Of a stretch of 64,000 bases of DNA, positions 18,318-29,356 are shown in pieces. Position 1 is the first letter of the stretch; every line of letters begins with the position of its first letter. The notes beneath the pieces are model-generated. The model did no database searches and was not told where the DNA came from. It was given only the letters and a program-made list of their open reading frames with translations. The stretch covers positions 1 to 64,000 of the forward strand of contig CAINED010000021.1 of NCBI GenBank assembly GCA_903847605.1, read 5' to 3'. The position numbers and the translations under genes are program-made. The stretch comes from an uncultured Hyphomicrobiales bacterium (lineage in GTDB: Bacteria; Pseudomonadota; Alphaproteobacteria; Rhizobiales; Beijerinckiaceae).

Positions 18318-19031
18318 TCAGACGCCCAGCACTTTCTTCAATGCCGCCGCATTGGGATGCACGCCGTAGCCGGCCGTGCCCATTGAGAAATCGGCGGCGC
18401 GCGCAAGCGGCCCCGCCATCACCGGCTCGAAGCCCGCATCGCGTACGAGCCGTGCGACGATGTCCGCCGCCGCCACATCATCGCTCGCAATGGGTATCGG
18501 AAGCCTGTCGCCGGCGCGATGGGCCTGTTCCTGAAGGATGCGTGCGCCGATGGAATTGAAGCCGCGCACCATGCGCGCGCCGGGGAAGAAGCTCGCGGTC
18601 GCAAGGCCGATGCCCTTCTGTTTCGTCAGCGCGACAAGTTCTTCGCCATCGCGAGCGGCGGTCGCATTGCAGGTGTCGATGATGATCTTGCCCTTCAGCG
18701 CCTCGGCAAATTCCTTGGCGACGGACGGAATGGCGCGATAGGGCACGGCGAGGAGGATGATGTCGCCGTTCGGTATGGCCTGCGCCGTCGTGCCGGCGCG
18801 CGCCTTCGGGCCGAGGGCATCGACCATCGGCTTCAACTCGGCGGGATTGAGCGAGGAAAAGAAAACCTCATGACCCGCTTTGACCCAGAGCGAGCCGACG
18901 CCGCCGCCGATATTGCCTGCGCCAATGGTCGCGATTTTCAACGGCGCAGACTGGGCAAGGGCGGGGAAATGCGCGCCGGCTGCGAGAGCGCCGGAAGCAA
19001 CAAGGAAACGGCGACGGTTGATCAATGTCAT
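18318..19031 (-). CDS. Tat-exported NADP-dependent F420-reductase-like (CoF420-binding/NAD-binding) protein (237 aa)
   Basis: An N-terminal twin-arginine signal (NRRRFLVASGAL) precedes a Rossmann fold of the NADPH:F420 oxidoreductase-like family (IGAGNIGGGVG, then LAVPYRAIPSVA and GARMVRGFNSIG). The start ATG 19031 is preferred over one 30 bases upstream because GGGAG lies 7 bases before it and the signal peptide then starts properly. A Tat signal fits a protein folded around a nucleotide cofactor before export. Substrate and cofactor are unknown. It is convergent with the preceding hypothetical gene. Confidence 0.82.
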   Translation of the reverse strand: MTLINRRRFLVASGALAAGAHFPALAQSAPLKIATIGAGNIGGGVGSLWVKAGHEVFFSSLNPAELKPMVDALGPKARAGTTAQAIPNGDIILLAVPYRAIPSVAKEFAEALKGKIIIDTCNATAARDGEELVALTKQKGIGLATASFFPGARMVRGFNSIGARILQEQAHRAGDRLPIPIASDDVAAADIVARLVRDAGFEPVMAGPLARAADFSMGTAGYGVHPNAAALKKVLGV

Positions 19032-19191
19032 GATAGGACTCCCGAATATAATAGAGAGCATAAGCTGCTTGCCAAACGGCGGGAAATCACGAAGCCGTCA
19101 CCGTATAGAAAGTCGCCTGCGCCATCGTCGTCGCTGGCGCTTCGACCTGTATGTCTTGTGAAATTTGCAGGCAAAGGCGAATGTGAATCAG

Positions 19192-19503
19192 ATGAATGGG
19201 ATGGAGCGGATGCATATACACTTCGATCCGCACGACCTCAGACTCGTGGAGGAAACGACGGCGCAAACATTCGTCGAACCGCTTCTGCAAATGCTCGGCC
19301 CGAGTTTCCTGACCGCCGATATTGTTGACCGCATCCGCGCCCAACCTAAAGACGTGATCGCACCTTTGCTCGATGCTTTCGAAGCAGAGGATGGCTTGTG
19401 GTTCTGCGAAAGTGAAAGGATCGGCCCGCTCTACGGTCACAAGGGCATCGCCCTGGTCCGCAATGGACGGCCTGTCATCTATTTGCGCATCATCACCTAC
19501 TAA
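19192..19503 (+). CDS. hypothetical protein (about 103 aa)
   Basis: Small soluble protein of unknown family. It has an N-terminal HIHFDPHDLRLVEET and a C-terminal sheet-like GIALVRNGRPVIYLRI. Several starts are possible (TTG 19165, ATG 19192, ATG 19201), and none has a strong ribosome-binding site. It lies 134 bases before the methylmalonyl-CoA mutase small-subunit gene on the same strand. The frame is well conserved in composition but no function can be given. Confidence 0.5.
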   Translation: MNGMERMHIHFDPHDLRLVEETTAQTFVEPLLQMLGPSFLTADIVDRIRAQPKDVIAPLLDAFEAEDGLWFCESERIGPLYGHKGIALVRNGRPVIYLRIITY

Positions 19504-19637
19504 TTCTTCGGTCTGCCCGGCAGCTGTGGGTAGACCCGCAACGGGCTCGCGCCTCGAAAGTCCTCCGACCAAGGGACAGTGGCCGGCCCCGCCAGTTCGT
19601 GGCATGAGACGGCCTATCGCGCCTCCGGACACCCGCC

Positions 19638-21464
19638 ATGACCGCCTCCACCGACATACCTGCTTTCGCCAGCGCCTTTCCGGCCGTGGACGAAGCGCAG
19701 TGGCGCGGCCTCGTCGACAAGGTGCTGAAGGGCGGAAAGTTCGAGCGGCTGGTCGGCCGGACGGCAGACGGGATCGCAATTCAGCCGCTTTACCCGCGCG
19801 CCGCAGCAGCGGGCCCCCGCGCCTTCGCTCAACAGCGGGGCGGATGGACCGCTTTGGCGCGGATCGATCATGCAGATCCTGCCGGGGCGAATGCTCAGGC
19901 AAAGGCCGACCTCGCCGATGGCGCGAGGGGTCTGCAACTCGTATTTGCAGGTGCTGCCGGCGCCAATGGTTTCGGCCTGCCGCCCACGTCCGCGGCTCTT
20001 CGCCAGGTTCTTGATGGCATCGACCCTGCGAGCATGGCCTTTGAACTCGATCTTTCTGCTTCGGCCATGGACGTGCCGGAAGCTCTGGCCGATTTCATCC
20101 TTGAGACCGGACTTAATCCGGCGAGCGCGAATGTCTCCTTCGGATTCGATCCGCTTGGCGCGATGACGACAACAGGCGACGACCGTGCGGGTTGGAGCGC
20201 CGGCGCGCCGCAATTCGCGCAGAAGATTGCAGAGCTAGCGCGGCTCGGATTCAGCGGGCCTTTCTGCGTGGCAGACGGGCGCATCGTGCATGCTGCTGGC
20301 GGCAGCGAGGCGCAGGAACTTGCCTTCGCCCTTTCGACAGCCGTTGCCTATTGGCGCGCGCTTGAAGCTGGCGGCGACACGCACGCTACGGCGCGCGAAA
20401 AAATTTCGTTCCGTCTGGCGGCCGATGCCGACCAGTTTCTCACCATCGCAAAATTCCGCGCGCTGCGCCGTCTCTGGGCGCGCATCGAAGAGGCGAGCGG
20501 CCTCGATCCCAAGCCCATCCGCATTCACGCGGAGACGGCGTGGCGCATGATGTCGCGCCGCGATCCCAACGTGAATCTTCTGCGTGCAACGGTTGCGGTG
20601 TTTTCAGCGGCTGTCGGGGGCGCGGACTCCATCTCCGTGCTACCGTTCACGCAGGCGCTCGGCCTGCCCGATGCTTTCGCACGCAGGCTCGCACGCAATA
20701 CGCAGCTTGTTCTGCTCGAGGAAGCGAATATCGCGCGTGTCGCCGATCCCGCCGCGGGCTCCGGCGGCATCGAGGTTTTGACAGAAGAACTTGCAAAGGA
20801 AGCATGGTCTCTCTTTCAGTCCATCGAGGCCGGGGGCGGCATCGCATCGCCTGCCGTGCGCGCCAAGTTTGCGGCGAAAATCGCCTCGGTTCACGCGACA
20901 CGGCTCAAGAACATTGCAACGCGGCGCGAACCGCTCACGGGCGTCAGCGAATTTCCCGACATTCACGAACCAACCCCGGATGTGCTTGCGCCGACACCAA
21001 CGGCGAGCATGCGCGGGGTTTTCGCGCCCGTGCGCCATGCCGAGATTTTCGAACAATTGCGCGATCGCGCCGACAAGGCCGCCGCTCGCCCGCAAGTCTT
21101 CCTTGCGAATTACGGATCGATCGCCGCCTTCAATGCCCGCGCCACTTTTGCGCGCAATCTCTTTGAGGCCGGCGGCATCGAGGCGATTGGCAATGACGGC
21201 TTCACGGATGCCCTATCCATGGCCGCCGCATTCAGCGCGTCCGGCGCGCGCATCGCCTGTATCTGTTCGTCCGACGCCTTGTATGCCGAGGCAGCCGCCG
21301 ATTGCGCTCGTGCGCTGCGCGAAGCGGGCGCATTGATGATCTATCTGGCCGGCCGGCCCGCCGACAACGAAGTGGCGCTGCGTGAGGCGGGTATCGGGCG
21401 TTTCGCCCATGCCGGTTGCGACGCCGTCGGCCTGCTCGACGAAGCGCTCACGATCGCGTCATAG
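19638..21464 (+). CDS. mutA: methylmalonyl-CoA mutase small (beta) subunit (608 aa)
   Basis: Non-catalytic partner of the B12-dependent methylmalonyl-CoA mutase that interconverts succinyl-CoA and methylmalonyl-CoA. The TIM-barrel mutase domain includes RIHAETAWRMMSRRDPNVNLLR (landmark at about 295-315) and AARNTQ-like segment RLARNTQLVLLEEANI. The C-terminal flavodoxin-like domain lacks the DxHxxG cobalamin motif, as expected for the small subunit. The catalytic subunit gene is 2.6 kb downstream rather than adjacent. Confidence 0.92.
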   Translation: MTASTDIPAFASAFPAVDEAQWRGLVDKVLKGGKFERLVGRTADGIAIQPLYPRAAAAGPRAFAQQRGGWTALARIDHADPAGANAQAKADLADGARGLQLVFAGAAGANGFGLPPTSAALRQVLDGIDPASMAFELDLSASAMDVPEALADFILETGLNPASANVSFGFDPLGAMTTTGDDRAGWSAGAPQFAQKIAELARLGFSGPFCVADGRIVHAAGGSEAQELAFALSTAVAYWRALEAGGDTHATAREKISFRLAADADQFLTIAKFRALRRLWARIEEASGLDPKPIRIHAETAWRMMSRRDPNVNLLRATVAVFSAAVGGADSISVLPFTQALGLPDAFARRLARNTQLVLLEEANIARVADPAAGSGGIEVLTEELAKEAWSLFQSIEAGGGIASPAVRAKFAAKIASVHATRLKNIATRREPLTGVSEFPDIHEPTPDVLAPTPTASMRGVFAPVRHAEIFEQLRDRADKAAARPQVFLANYGSIAAFNARATFARNLFEAGGIEAIGNDGFTDALSMAAAFSASGARIACICSSDALYAEAAADCARALREAGALMIYLAGRPADNEVALREAGIGRFAHAGCDAVGLLDEALTIAS

Positions 21465-21539
21465 ACTCGCAACCCGATTGCGATTCACGGGTCGTGCGGG
21501 CATAAGCGCGGCGCTGGCGTCGTAAGGAATTGGTTTGGA

Positions 21540-21905
21540 ATGTCGCTCACTCATATTGCCGTTGCGGTCGCGGTAATGGCTACAACATCGGTTGCATCGT
21601 CATCGGCGCTCGCGAAAAAATTCGACGGGCGCTGGACTTTCGTGCTGACGACCGAGGTCGGCAAATGCGAACCGGCGATCTCCGGCGCCTTCGTCGTGAA
21701 AGCAGATGACATCGCGCCCGATGCGGATTCGCCCTTGAAAGCCGATGGGGCGGTCGAGCCCAGCGGCGCCATGTGGGTGCGCTTTTCGGCGGGCGATGAC
21801 CAGTACCGGGCGCAGGGCCGTCTCTCGGCCTCGGGCGGTTCCGGGGCGTGGTCCTCGGGCTCGCGCTATTGCGGCGGCAAGTGGCGGGCGACACGAGCGC
21901 GTTGA
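21540..21905 (+). CDS. small secreted protein, first of a tandem paralogous pair (121 aa)
   Basis: Signal peptide of about 25 residues with cleavage after SSALA, then a mature domain of about 96 residues starting KKFDGRWTF. A Cys follows (VGKCEPAISG), and the C-terminus is YCGGKWRATRAR. The DGRW...C...SGxW/F...C.G.W pattern is shared with the next gene, so the two are likely tandem duplicates. It is predicted periplasmic, with a beta-rich fold probably stapled by one disulfide. The function is unknown. Confidence 0.72.
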   Translation: MSLTHIAVAVAVMATTSVASSSALAKKFDGRWTFVLTTEVGKCEPAISGAFVVKADDIAPDADSPLKADGAVEPSGAMWVRFSAGDDQYRAQGRLSASGGSGAWSSGSRYCGGKWRATRAR

Positions 21906-21962
21906 TACTTTTCAACCCGCGAACATTTGATAGGATGTGTCCTCAGCGGCGAGGTGTATCCC

Positions 21963-22340
21963 ATGAATTCGCTTCTGAAAGTTCTCTCATTTTTGCCCCT
22001 GACATTTGTCGGCGCGGAAGGCGCGCCTGCATTCGCCTCGGAGAAACTGCCGGACGGGCGCTGGCACATCACCTTGCGCGGACAGGGGCCGAACATTCTC
22101 TGCTACGGTCAGCTGTCCCATGTCGGCGAAGTGCGCGGCGGCCGCCCGGTCTATAACGGCCAGGCGCGTTACCGCTTTCATCTGGCGCGCAACGGCCACG
22201 TCACCGCGTCAGGCACCCGCCGCAACGATCACGCCAGCCTGCGCGGCCAGATTCGCAACAAGCGGCAGGGCTCCGGCACTTTCACGATTCCGACGCGCAA
22301 TTGCAGCGGCACGTGGCATGTCGTGAAAGTCGGCGACTGA
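21963..22340 (+). CDS. small secreted protein, second of the tandem pair (125 aa)
   Basis: Signal peptide of about 24 residues (cleavage near PAFAS), then a mature beta-rich domain with LPDGRWHITLRG, a Cys in ILCYGQ and a C-terminal NCSGTWHVVK. It shares the spacing of DGRW, two Cys and G-x-W with the upstream gene. ATG 21963 is chosen over one at 21927 because it begins a clean signal peptide and has GAGG 11 bases upstream. Its stop abuts the stop of the convergent DUF817 gene with no gap. Confidence 0.72.
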   Translation: MNSLLKVLSFLPLTFVGAEGAPAFASEKLPDGRWHITLRGQGPNILCYGQLSHVGEVRGGRPVYNGQARYRFHLARNGHVTASGTRRNDHASLRGQIRNKRQGSGTFTIPTRNCSGTWHVVKVGD

Positions 22341-23273
22341 TTATTTTTCGATCTCGTCCCGCTCGCCCTGCGTCATGTTGCGCGGCTGCGCGACCATGGC
22401 GACGAGCGCATAGCTGACGATCAGCAGCATGAACCACGACGACAGTTTCGAGAAACTGACGAGCGACCACGCCTGCATCTGCGTGGAATAGACCCATGCC
22501 CGCGCGTATGTGCCGATATTTTCAGCAAACCAGATGAAGAGGGTCGTCAGGCCGCACGCGACGATCAGCGGCATGCGCCGGTAGACGCGCCAGACCTTGA
22601 ACCAGATCCACGCACGCGAGAACAGGAGACATGCGCCGGCGATCAGCGGCCAGCGGAAATCAACGATGTAATGATGCGTGAAGAAGTTGATGTAGATGAG
22701 CGCAGCCAGTGCCATAACGCTCCAGAGCGGCGGATGGCCTGTAAACCGGAAATCGCAAAGCCGCCAGCAGCGCGCGATGAAACTGCCGACAGACGCATAC
22801 ATGAACCCAGTGAAAAGCGGTACGCCGCCGATGCGAAAGAATGCAGCCTCCGGATAAATCCACGATCCCATCGCGGTCTTGAAAATCTCCATCGCCGTGC
22901 CGACGAGGTGATAGATGAAAATGACCTTTGCCTCCTCGAGCGTTTCGAGGCGAAAGGCCAGCATCAGACTCTGAACCGCAAGCGCAGCGAGAAAGAGAAA
23001 ATCATAGCGCGCGAGGGCCGCCTCCTTCGGATACCAGAGGTGCGTCGCCAGCAGCAGCGCCAGCATGATTGCGCCGAAGAGGCAGGCCCAGGCCTGCTTC
23101 ATGCCGAAGCGGATGAATTCATACAAAAAAGCCGTGGCCGGCCGTTGCGCCGCCCAACTGCCGACACGCGCTTCCATGGCAATGAACGGCCGCAGCGGGC
23201 CCCAAAGGGAGGCCGCGCTTTCGCGTGCGTCGTTGCCTGCTTGTTGTGAGGGTGAGCTGGATCGATCGAACAT
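22341..23273 (-). CDS. DUF817 family membrane protein (310 aa)
   Basis: Polytopic inner-membrane protein of the DUF817 family, with about eight hydrophobic segments. Landmarks are FIRFGMKQAWACLFG near the N-terminus, GTAMEIFKTAMGSWIYPE, THHYIVDFRWP, and IWFAENIGTYARAWVY toward the C-terminus, all typical of the family. The start at 23273 is preferred to 23300 because a GCGGA box precedes it. No function is established for the family. Confidence 0.82.
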   Translation of the reverse strand: MFDRSSSPSQQAGNDARESAASLWGPLRPFIAMEARVGSWAAQRPATAFLYEFIRFGMKQAWACLFGAIMLALLLATHLWYPKEAALARYDFLFLAALAVQSLMLAFRLETLEEAKVIFIYHLVGTAMEIFKTAMGSWIYPEAAFFRIGGVPLFTGFMYASVGSFIARCWRLCDFRFTGHPPLWSVMALAALIYINFFTHHYIVDFRWPLIAGACLLFSRAWIWFKVWRVYRRMPLIVACGLTTLFIWFAENIGTYARAWVYSTQMQAWSLVSFSKLSSWFMLLIVSYALVAMVAQPRNMTQGERDEIEK

Positions 23274-23740
23274 TCTTTTTCCGCAATGAATCGTCGTCAA
23301 CGCAATTGTAGATTACCGCGGAGCGCTTTGGCGAATTCGCGGCGGGATTCAGGCATAATCAACCGATCTTGCCGAAGCGTGTCTCTGGAACTGAGTTTGG
23401 CGGTGCGCGCGCAAACGGCTCTTCAACCATCCTGCCACCGGCGACGAAAGCCGCTTCGTTCCGTTCGCTTGCCGACGTTCATATCCGGCCGCCGGAAAAA
23501 TCTTCACTGCCCCATGGGTTTGTCCGAAAGGCCGGATCGCTGCACTCCCGAGGCGTTAACAGCGCCGCTCAATTGCGCTCATTGCCCTCCATCTCCGTTT
23601 AACTGTGGTTAAGACGCAAAGCTCCGCCGACCTTGCACGTTAACCAATCGGCAGAGGTTCGCAAGCATCCTGCCTCTCGTCAAAAGCGCGCTTTTTCTCG
23701 CATACCCTTGAACCAAATGCAGTCACCTGGAGCACATCAT
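23274..23740. other. 467-bp intergenic region upstream of the pilin gene
   Basis: No ORF here is supported. It must hold the divergent promoters of the DUF817 and pilin genes. Several TTAA-containing strings cluster toward the pilin (for example 23599-23612 and 23640-23643). They do not match the CtrA consensus spacing well enough to call. Confidence 0.5.
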
Positions 23741-23911
23741 ATGAAACACTTTCTTCGATTCCTCGACGACAAATCCGGCAGCGTCCACGTCGAATACAGC
23801 ACCATTGCCCTTCTGATCGGCGTCGCGCTGATCGCTTCGTTCTCGCTCATCGGCGGCCAGATGGGCGCCAGTTATGGCGCGATCGCGACTGCCTTCACTT
23901 CGATCCAGTGA
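23741..23911 (+). CDS. Flp/Fap-type (class IVb) pilin (56 aa)
   Basis: Small prepilin of the Flp family. The leader MKHFLRFLDDKSG ends in Gly and would be cut by a TadV-type prepilin peptidase. The mature N-terminus SVHVEYSTIALLIGVAL carries the conserved Glu at +5 and a hydrophobic helix. ATG 23741 is chosen because GGAG lies 9-12 bases upstream and the product has the family's size. No tad/cpa assembly genes are in the window, so this is an isolated pilin gene. Confidence 0.85.
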   Translation: MKHFLRFLDDKSGSVHVEYSTIALLIGVALIASFSLIGGQMGASYGAIATAFTSIQ

Positions 23912-24035
23912 TACCGGATTGCGTGCGGTTCGCCGACGTGCGGAAGCCGCCGATTTTCGCCGTGACCAAAGGATAGTTCGCGTGGCCCCGCCGCTCTGCT
24001 AAAATGGAGCCAAAGCAGAGTTCAGGCCACGCGAC

Positions 24036-26192
<2,157 letters not shown>

Positions 26193-26222
26193 CCAGTTTC
26201 ATCCGGAAGCGCTAGCACAATT

Positions 26223-26630
26223 TCAAAACAGCGCCGTGAACATCTTCTGGTCCCACTGAAATGGCGGGCAGGATGCAACGCGTGAAATGTGTTTCGAGAG
26301 GGTCGCCGATTGCGCGTCGTAGGCCAGCGCGCGTATCTGCGTGATGCAGCTCTTTTCGCCGCGGGAGGGATCCGGAACGGACGTTTCAATCAGCACGACC
26401 GAGCGATTCCCGTCGCGATAGACGCGCAGCTCGCCCTTGAGTGTCTTGTGAATGGCGCAGGGCGCGGGAATGCCGGTATTGATCTCCTGCCGTCCCGACG
26501 CGCCGGTCCAGACGACGATGCATTCGTTGACGCCACTTCTGACCTCGACGGTCTCTGCCTTCGCCGCCGAAACGCTCATCGCAACGGCCAATGCCGCGGG
26601 ACCAATAAAGCAGCGCCTATCCTTCTTCAC
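26223..26630 (-). CDS. secreted protein, putative immunity protein for the Tae4-like amidase (135 aa)
   Basis: Begins with GTG 26630 in a GTGA overlap with the amidase gene stop. A signal peptide (hydrophobic stretch AALAVAMSVSAAKA) is followed by a mature beta-rich domain with several Cys (NECIVVW, APCAIH, SCITQI, VASCPPF). A periplasmic product translated directly behind a peptidoglycan amidase effector is what an immunity protein would look like. The sequence does not obviously match the helical Tai4 family, so the immunity role is inference from position and export. Confidence 0.65.
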   Translation of the reverse strand: MKKDRRCFIGPAALAVAMSVSAAKAETVEVRSGVNECIVVWTGASGRQEINTGIPAPCAIHKTLKGELRVYRDGNRSVVLIETSVPDPSRGEKSCITQIRALAYDAQSATLSKHISRVASCPPFQWDQKMFTALF

Positions 26631-27058
26631 GAGAGCTCCCAAAACCAGACCTGTTTCGCGCGATTGCCGGGATCGTCGTAGGATTTGGCGATGCCCCGGT
26701 TCCAAACGTCGATATGATCGCCGACCTGTGTTTTCTGGCCGGTGCGCGTGAAGCAATCCTTGAAGAAGATGATGCCGGTCTTGCCCGCAACAGCTTCCTT
26801 GGCCTTGGCGCCGTCGGTATAGATTTTCGGCCTACCGATTTTTTGATAGAGCCAGTTGGCTAGGGATTCCGCCCCGCGCGCATGGCCGTGCGAACATTTC
26901 GGCTCGGTATATGTGTTCTTGCTAACGGTCAGCGTGCTTTCGGCATTCAGCGTAATGCTCATGCGGATCGCGCATTCGTTATCCCAGCCGTCGCCGCATT
27001 GCTTGACGGTATGATCGGGATAATTGTTCCAGAGAGCGAGAAACTGCGGCTTCGGCAT
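26627..27058 (-). CDS. type VI secretion amidase effector, Tae4 family (143 aa)
   Basis: Peptidoglycan amidase toxin of the Tae4 family (NlpC/P60-like), which in characterised members cleaves the gamma-D-glutamyl-mDAP bond. The catalytic Cys29 lies in NECAIRMSITLN. The family motif HGHARGAESLANWL follows, and the catalytic His115 lies in GDHIDVWN. There is no signal peptide, consistent with delivery by another apparatus. The gene has a GGGAGAG ribosome-binding site and heads a two-gene operon with the putative immunity gene. No T6SS structural gene, Hcp or VgrG is in the window, so it is an orphan effector. Confidence 0.85.
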   Translation of the reverse strand: MPKPQFLALWNNYPDHTVKQCGDGWDNECAIRMSITLNAESTLTVSKNTYTEPKCSHGHARGAESLANWLYQKIGRPKIYTDGAKAKEAVAGKTGIIFFKDCFTRTGQKTQVGDHIDVWNRGIAKSYDDPGNRAKQVWFWELS

Positions 27059-27413
27059 TTTTCTCTCCCTAAAATATCAATGACTGCGATAGCAATTCCG
27101 GATGTCATGCTCCCGTCAAACCGCTTCGACGTCAATCGGAATATTTTCTCCAGGGCCCAACATCGCCGAAGCAGCGGTGCGGCTGCACGAAGGACGCAAT
27201 CGGCATCTAGGCTCCCGCGGCGGCGTGATCGTCCCCGGCAGCCAGATAGGATTGCACGCCTAGTTTTTGGTCGAAAAGATCAGATTCCAAGCATGACGAT
27301 TGAATTGCATGCCTTTTGCAGAGATACTCCGAACGATCACACATTCCTGAAGCGACGCGTGTTGTGCAGCCTTGCTGATGCTGCAACATTGGCGTCAGCA
27401 GTCAAGGATCGTC
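27059..27413. other. 355-bp intergenic gap
   Basis: Between the Tae4 gene (leftward) and the HIU hydrolase gene (rightward). It contains the Tae4 ribosome-binding site and presumably two divergent promoters. The sequence is more AT-rich than its surroundings. I see no convincing ORF, tRNA or repeat. Confidence 0.5.
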
Positions 27414-27767
27414 ATGCCCGGTGTTTCCATACATGTGGTCGATGTCGCGCGCGGCATTGTCGCGCGCGGCATGAAAGTCGAGTTTTACAGGTGCTCCGCG
27501 CAAGGCAGCGAATGTATTGCTGCCGGACTGGTTTCTGCGGGAGGCCTGCTTGAAGCGAAGGCTCTCGACGCGCGCTTCTCACCCGGAACTTACGAAGCCC
27601 GCTTTCACGTCATGGATTATTATCTCGGCGAAGGCATACCGCTTCCGTCTCCTGCTTTCCTCGACGTCGTCGCTTACCGCTTTGGCATAGCCGATGCAGA
27701 GGCTCACTATCATCTGCCGATGAAGCTTACCCCATGGGGATATTCCTGCTTTCGCGGGGGCGCTTAA
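27414..27767 (+). CDS. uraH: 5-hydroxyisourate hydrolase, transthyretin-like (117 aa)
   Basis: Hydrolyses 5-hydroxyisourate in urate breakdown. The family signature is clear: SIHVVDVARG at the N-terminus (with the catalytic His), FSPGTYEARFHVMDYY in the middle, and AHYHLPMKLTPWGYSCFRGGA near the C-terminus, where the family ends YRGS. AAGGA lies just upstream of ATG 27414. There is no OHCU decarboxylase, urate oxidase or allantoinase next to it, so it is separated from the rest of the pathway. The following tct genes lie 24 bases downstream and may share a transcript. Confidence 0.88.
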   Translation: MPGVSIHVVDVARGIVARGMKVEFYRCSAQGSECIAAGLVSAGGLLEAKALDARFSPGTYEARFHVMDYYLGEGIPLPSPAFLDVVAYRFGIADAEAHYHLPMKLTPWGYSCFRGGA

Positions 27768-27791
27768 CGGAAGATTGGAGCAAGAGGGGGA

Positions 27792-28778
27792 ATGACAATG
27801 CTGCAAAATAAACGACCGGTTTCGGTCGCCGGACTTGTTGCCGCTGCCATGATTGCAGCTTTCGGCGCCAGCGCCCAGGACTAACCGACAAAGGCCGTCC
27901 GCCTTGTCGTGACCTTTGCGCCGGGCGGTTCAAGCGATGTTGTCGCGCGGGCATTGTCCGTTCCCTTGCAGAAGCAGCTTGGGCAACCGGTCGTGGTCGA
28001 AAACAAACCGGGCGGCGGAGGCACCATCGCCGCCTCGGAAATCGCCCGTGCTGCGCCCGATGGCTACAATCTCCTGATGTCGAATACGACGCCGATCTCC
28101 CTGTCGCCGCAGATGCTCGATCCCGCGCCCTATAATTCGATCACGGATTTCACGCATGTCAGCCTCGTCGCCACTGTGCCCGATGTGGTGATGGTGCATC
28201 CTTCCGTGCCCGCGAACTCGCTGGCGGAACTTGTTGCCTGGGTGAAGTCGCAGAACAAGAAGATCTTCTTCGGCTCGGGCGGCATCGGTTCAATCGGGCA
28301 TATCCTCGGCGAGACCCTGAAAAAGGAACTCAGTCTCAACACCGAGCATGTCGGCTACAAGGGCAGCGCGCCCATGATTACAGATCTGATCGCTGGCCGT
28401 CTCAGCTTCTCCGTGGATACGCTTCCGCAAAACGTGCCGCATATCAAGGCAGGCAAACTTCGTCCGATCGCCGTGACTTCGCGTTCGCGGTCGCATGTCG
28501 CGCAGGATATTCCCACGGTTGTCGAAGCGAACATGCCTTTCCTGATTGCGGAGAATTTCATCGGCGTTTCTGCGCCGGCGAAGCTGCCCGATGCAGTTAC
28601 GAAGAAGCTGCATGCGGCTATCCAGGCATCAATGGATGACCCCGCTTTCGCCACGCGCCTGAACGAACTTGGACTGACGGTGCGCAAGATGCCGCAAGGC
28701 GAATTTGTGGAATTCGTCGCTGCGCAGGTGAAAGGCTGGGCTGAACCAGTCAAGGCCTCGGGAGCCAAGCTCAACTAA
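27792..28778 (+). pseudogene. tctC: TctC-type (Bug) solute receptor interrupted by an in-frame stop
   Basis: Periplasmic receptor of a tripartite tricarboxylate transporter. Translation from ATG 27792 (preceded by GAGGGGG) gives a signal peptide ending GASAQD, then TAA at 27882-27884 (codon 31). The frame then continues as PTKAVRLVVTFAPGGSSD..., the normal mature start of the family. In intact relatives the position of the stop is Tyr (..YPTK), so a TAC/TAT to TAA change is the likely lesion. The rest (to 28778) is full length and otherwise normal. It is either a pseudogene or a base-call error. A reinitiated product would lack the signal peptide. Confidence 0.85.
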
Positions 28779-28805
28779 GGCATCTTGATCGACAAGGCGA
28801 ACGCC

Positions 28806-29258
28806 ATGCGCAATCCGCGGGATTTCTGGGCCGGGGCCATTTACCTGGCCCTTGGGGTAGCCGTGCTTTGGATCGGGCGCAATTATCCGCTGGGAAGCAG
28901 CGCACGGATGGGACCCGGTTATTTTCCAGCCGTGCTCGGCTATCTGATGGCGGGTTTTGGGCTTATTTCGCTTGGCAGGTCTTTCATCGTCCCCGGAGAA
29001 ACCATCTCCCAGATTGCATGGAAACCCCTGGCGCTCATCCTCGGCTCAGTCGTGCTGTTCGCTTTGCTGCTTGAACCTGCAGGTGTCGTCATCGCGCTTG
29101 CTGCCTTGATCGGCGTGAGTTCGCTGGCAAGCAGCAAGACCCGTTACGATCTGCGAAGCCTGGCGGCCATGGCAGGCATGATCGCCTTTTGCGTCCTTGT
29201 CTTCGTGAAGGGGCTGGGCCTTCCCCTGCCTGTTCTTGGCCGCTGGTTCACAGGCTAG
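28806..29258 (+). CDS. tctB: TctB-like small membrane subunit of a tripartite tricarboxylate transporter (150 aa)
   Basis: Four-helix membrane protein of the TctB family: FWAGAIYLALGVAVLWIGR, the conserved MGPGYFP motif, then three more hydrophobic segments. ATG 28806 is preferred to TTG 28785. It lies between the interrupted tctC and the N-terminally shifted tctA, in the usual tctCBA order, and is itself intact. Confidence 0.85.
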   Translation: MRNPRDFWAGAIYLALGVAVLWIGRNYPLGSSARMGPGYFPAVLGYLMAGFGLISLGRSFIVPGETISQIAWKPLALILGSVVLFALLLEPAGVVIALAALIGVSSLASSKTRYDLRSLAAMAGMIAFCVLVFVKGLGLPLPVLGRWFTG

Positions 29259-29356
29259 CGCCTTTTTACGTCGCGTATCGGTGCGAGAAATCTTGAGGAG
29301 CTCCTTCTTCGAACGGTTATCGACCTTTCGACAAGCGTGCTCCGGGAGCAGCCAGC

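Noticed and set aside
23599-23643. CtrA-like TTAA pair upstream of the pilin gene
   Set aside because: The two TTAA halves are 6 bases apart rather than the 7 of the CtrA consensus, and the second site is a half-site only.
27882-27884. TAA in tctC as programmed readthrough or recoding
   Set aside because: No stop-codon context or downstream structure supports recoding; nonsense mutation or sequencing error is simpler.
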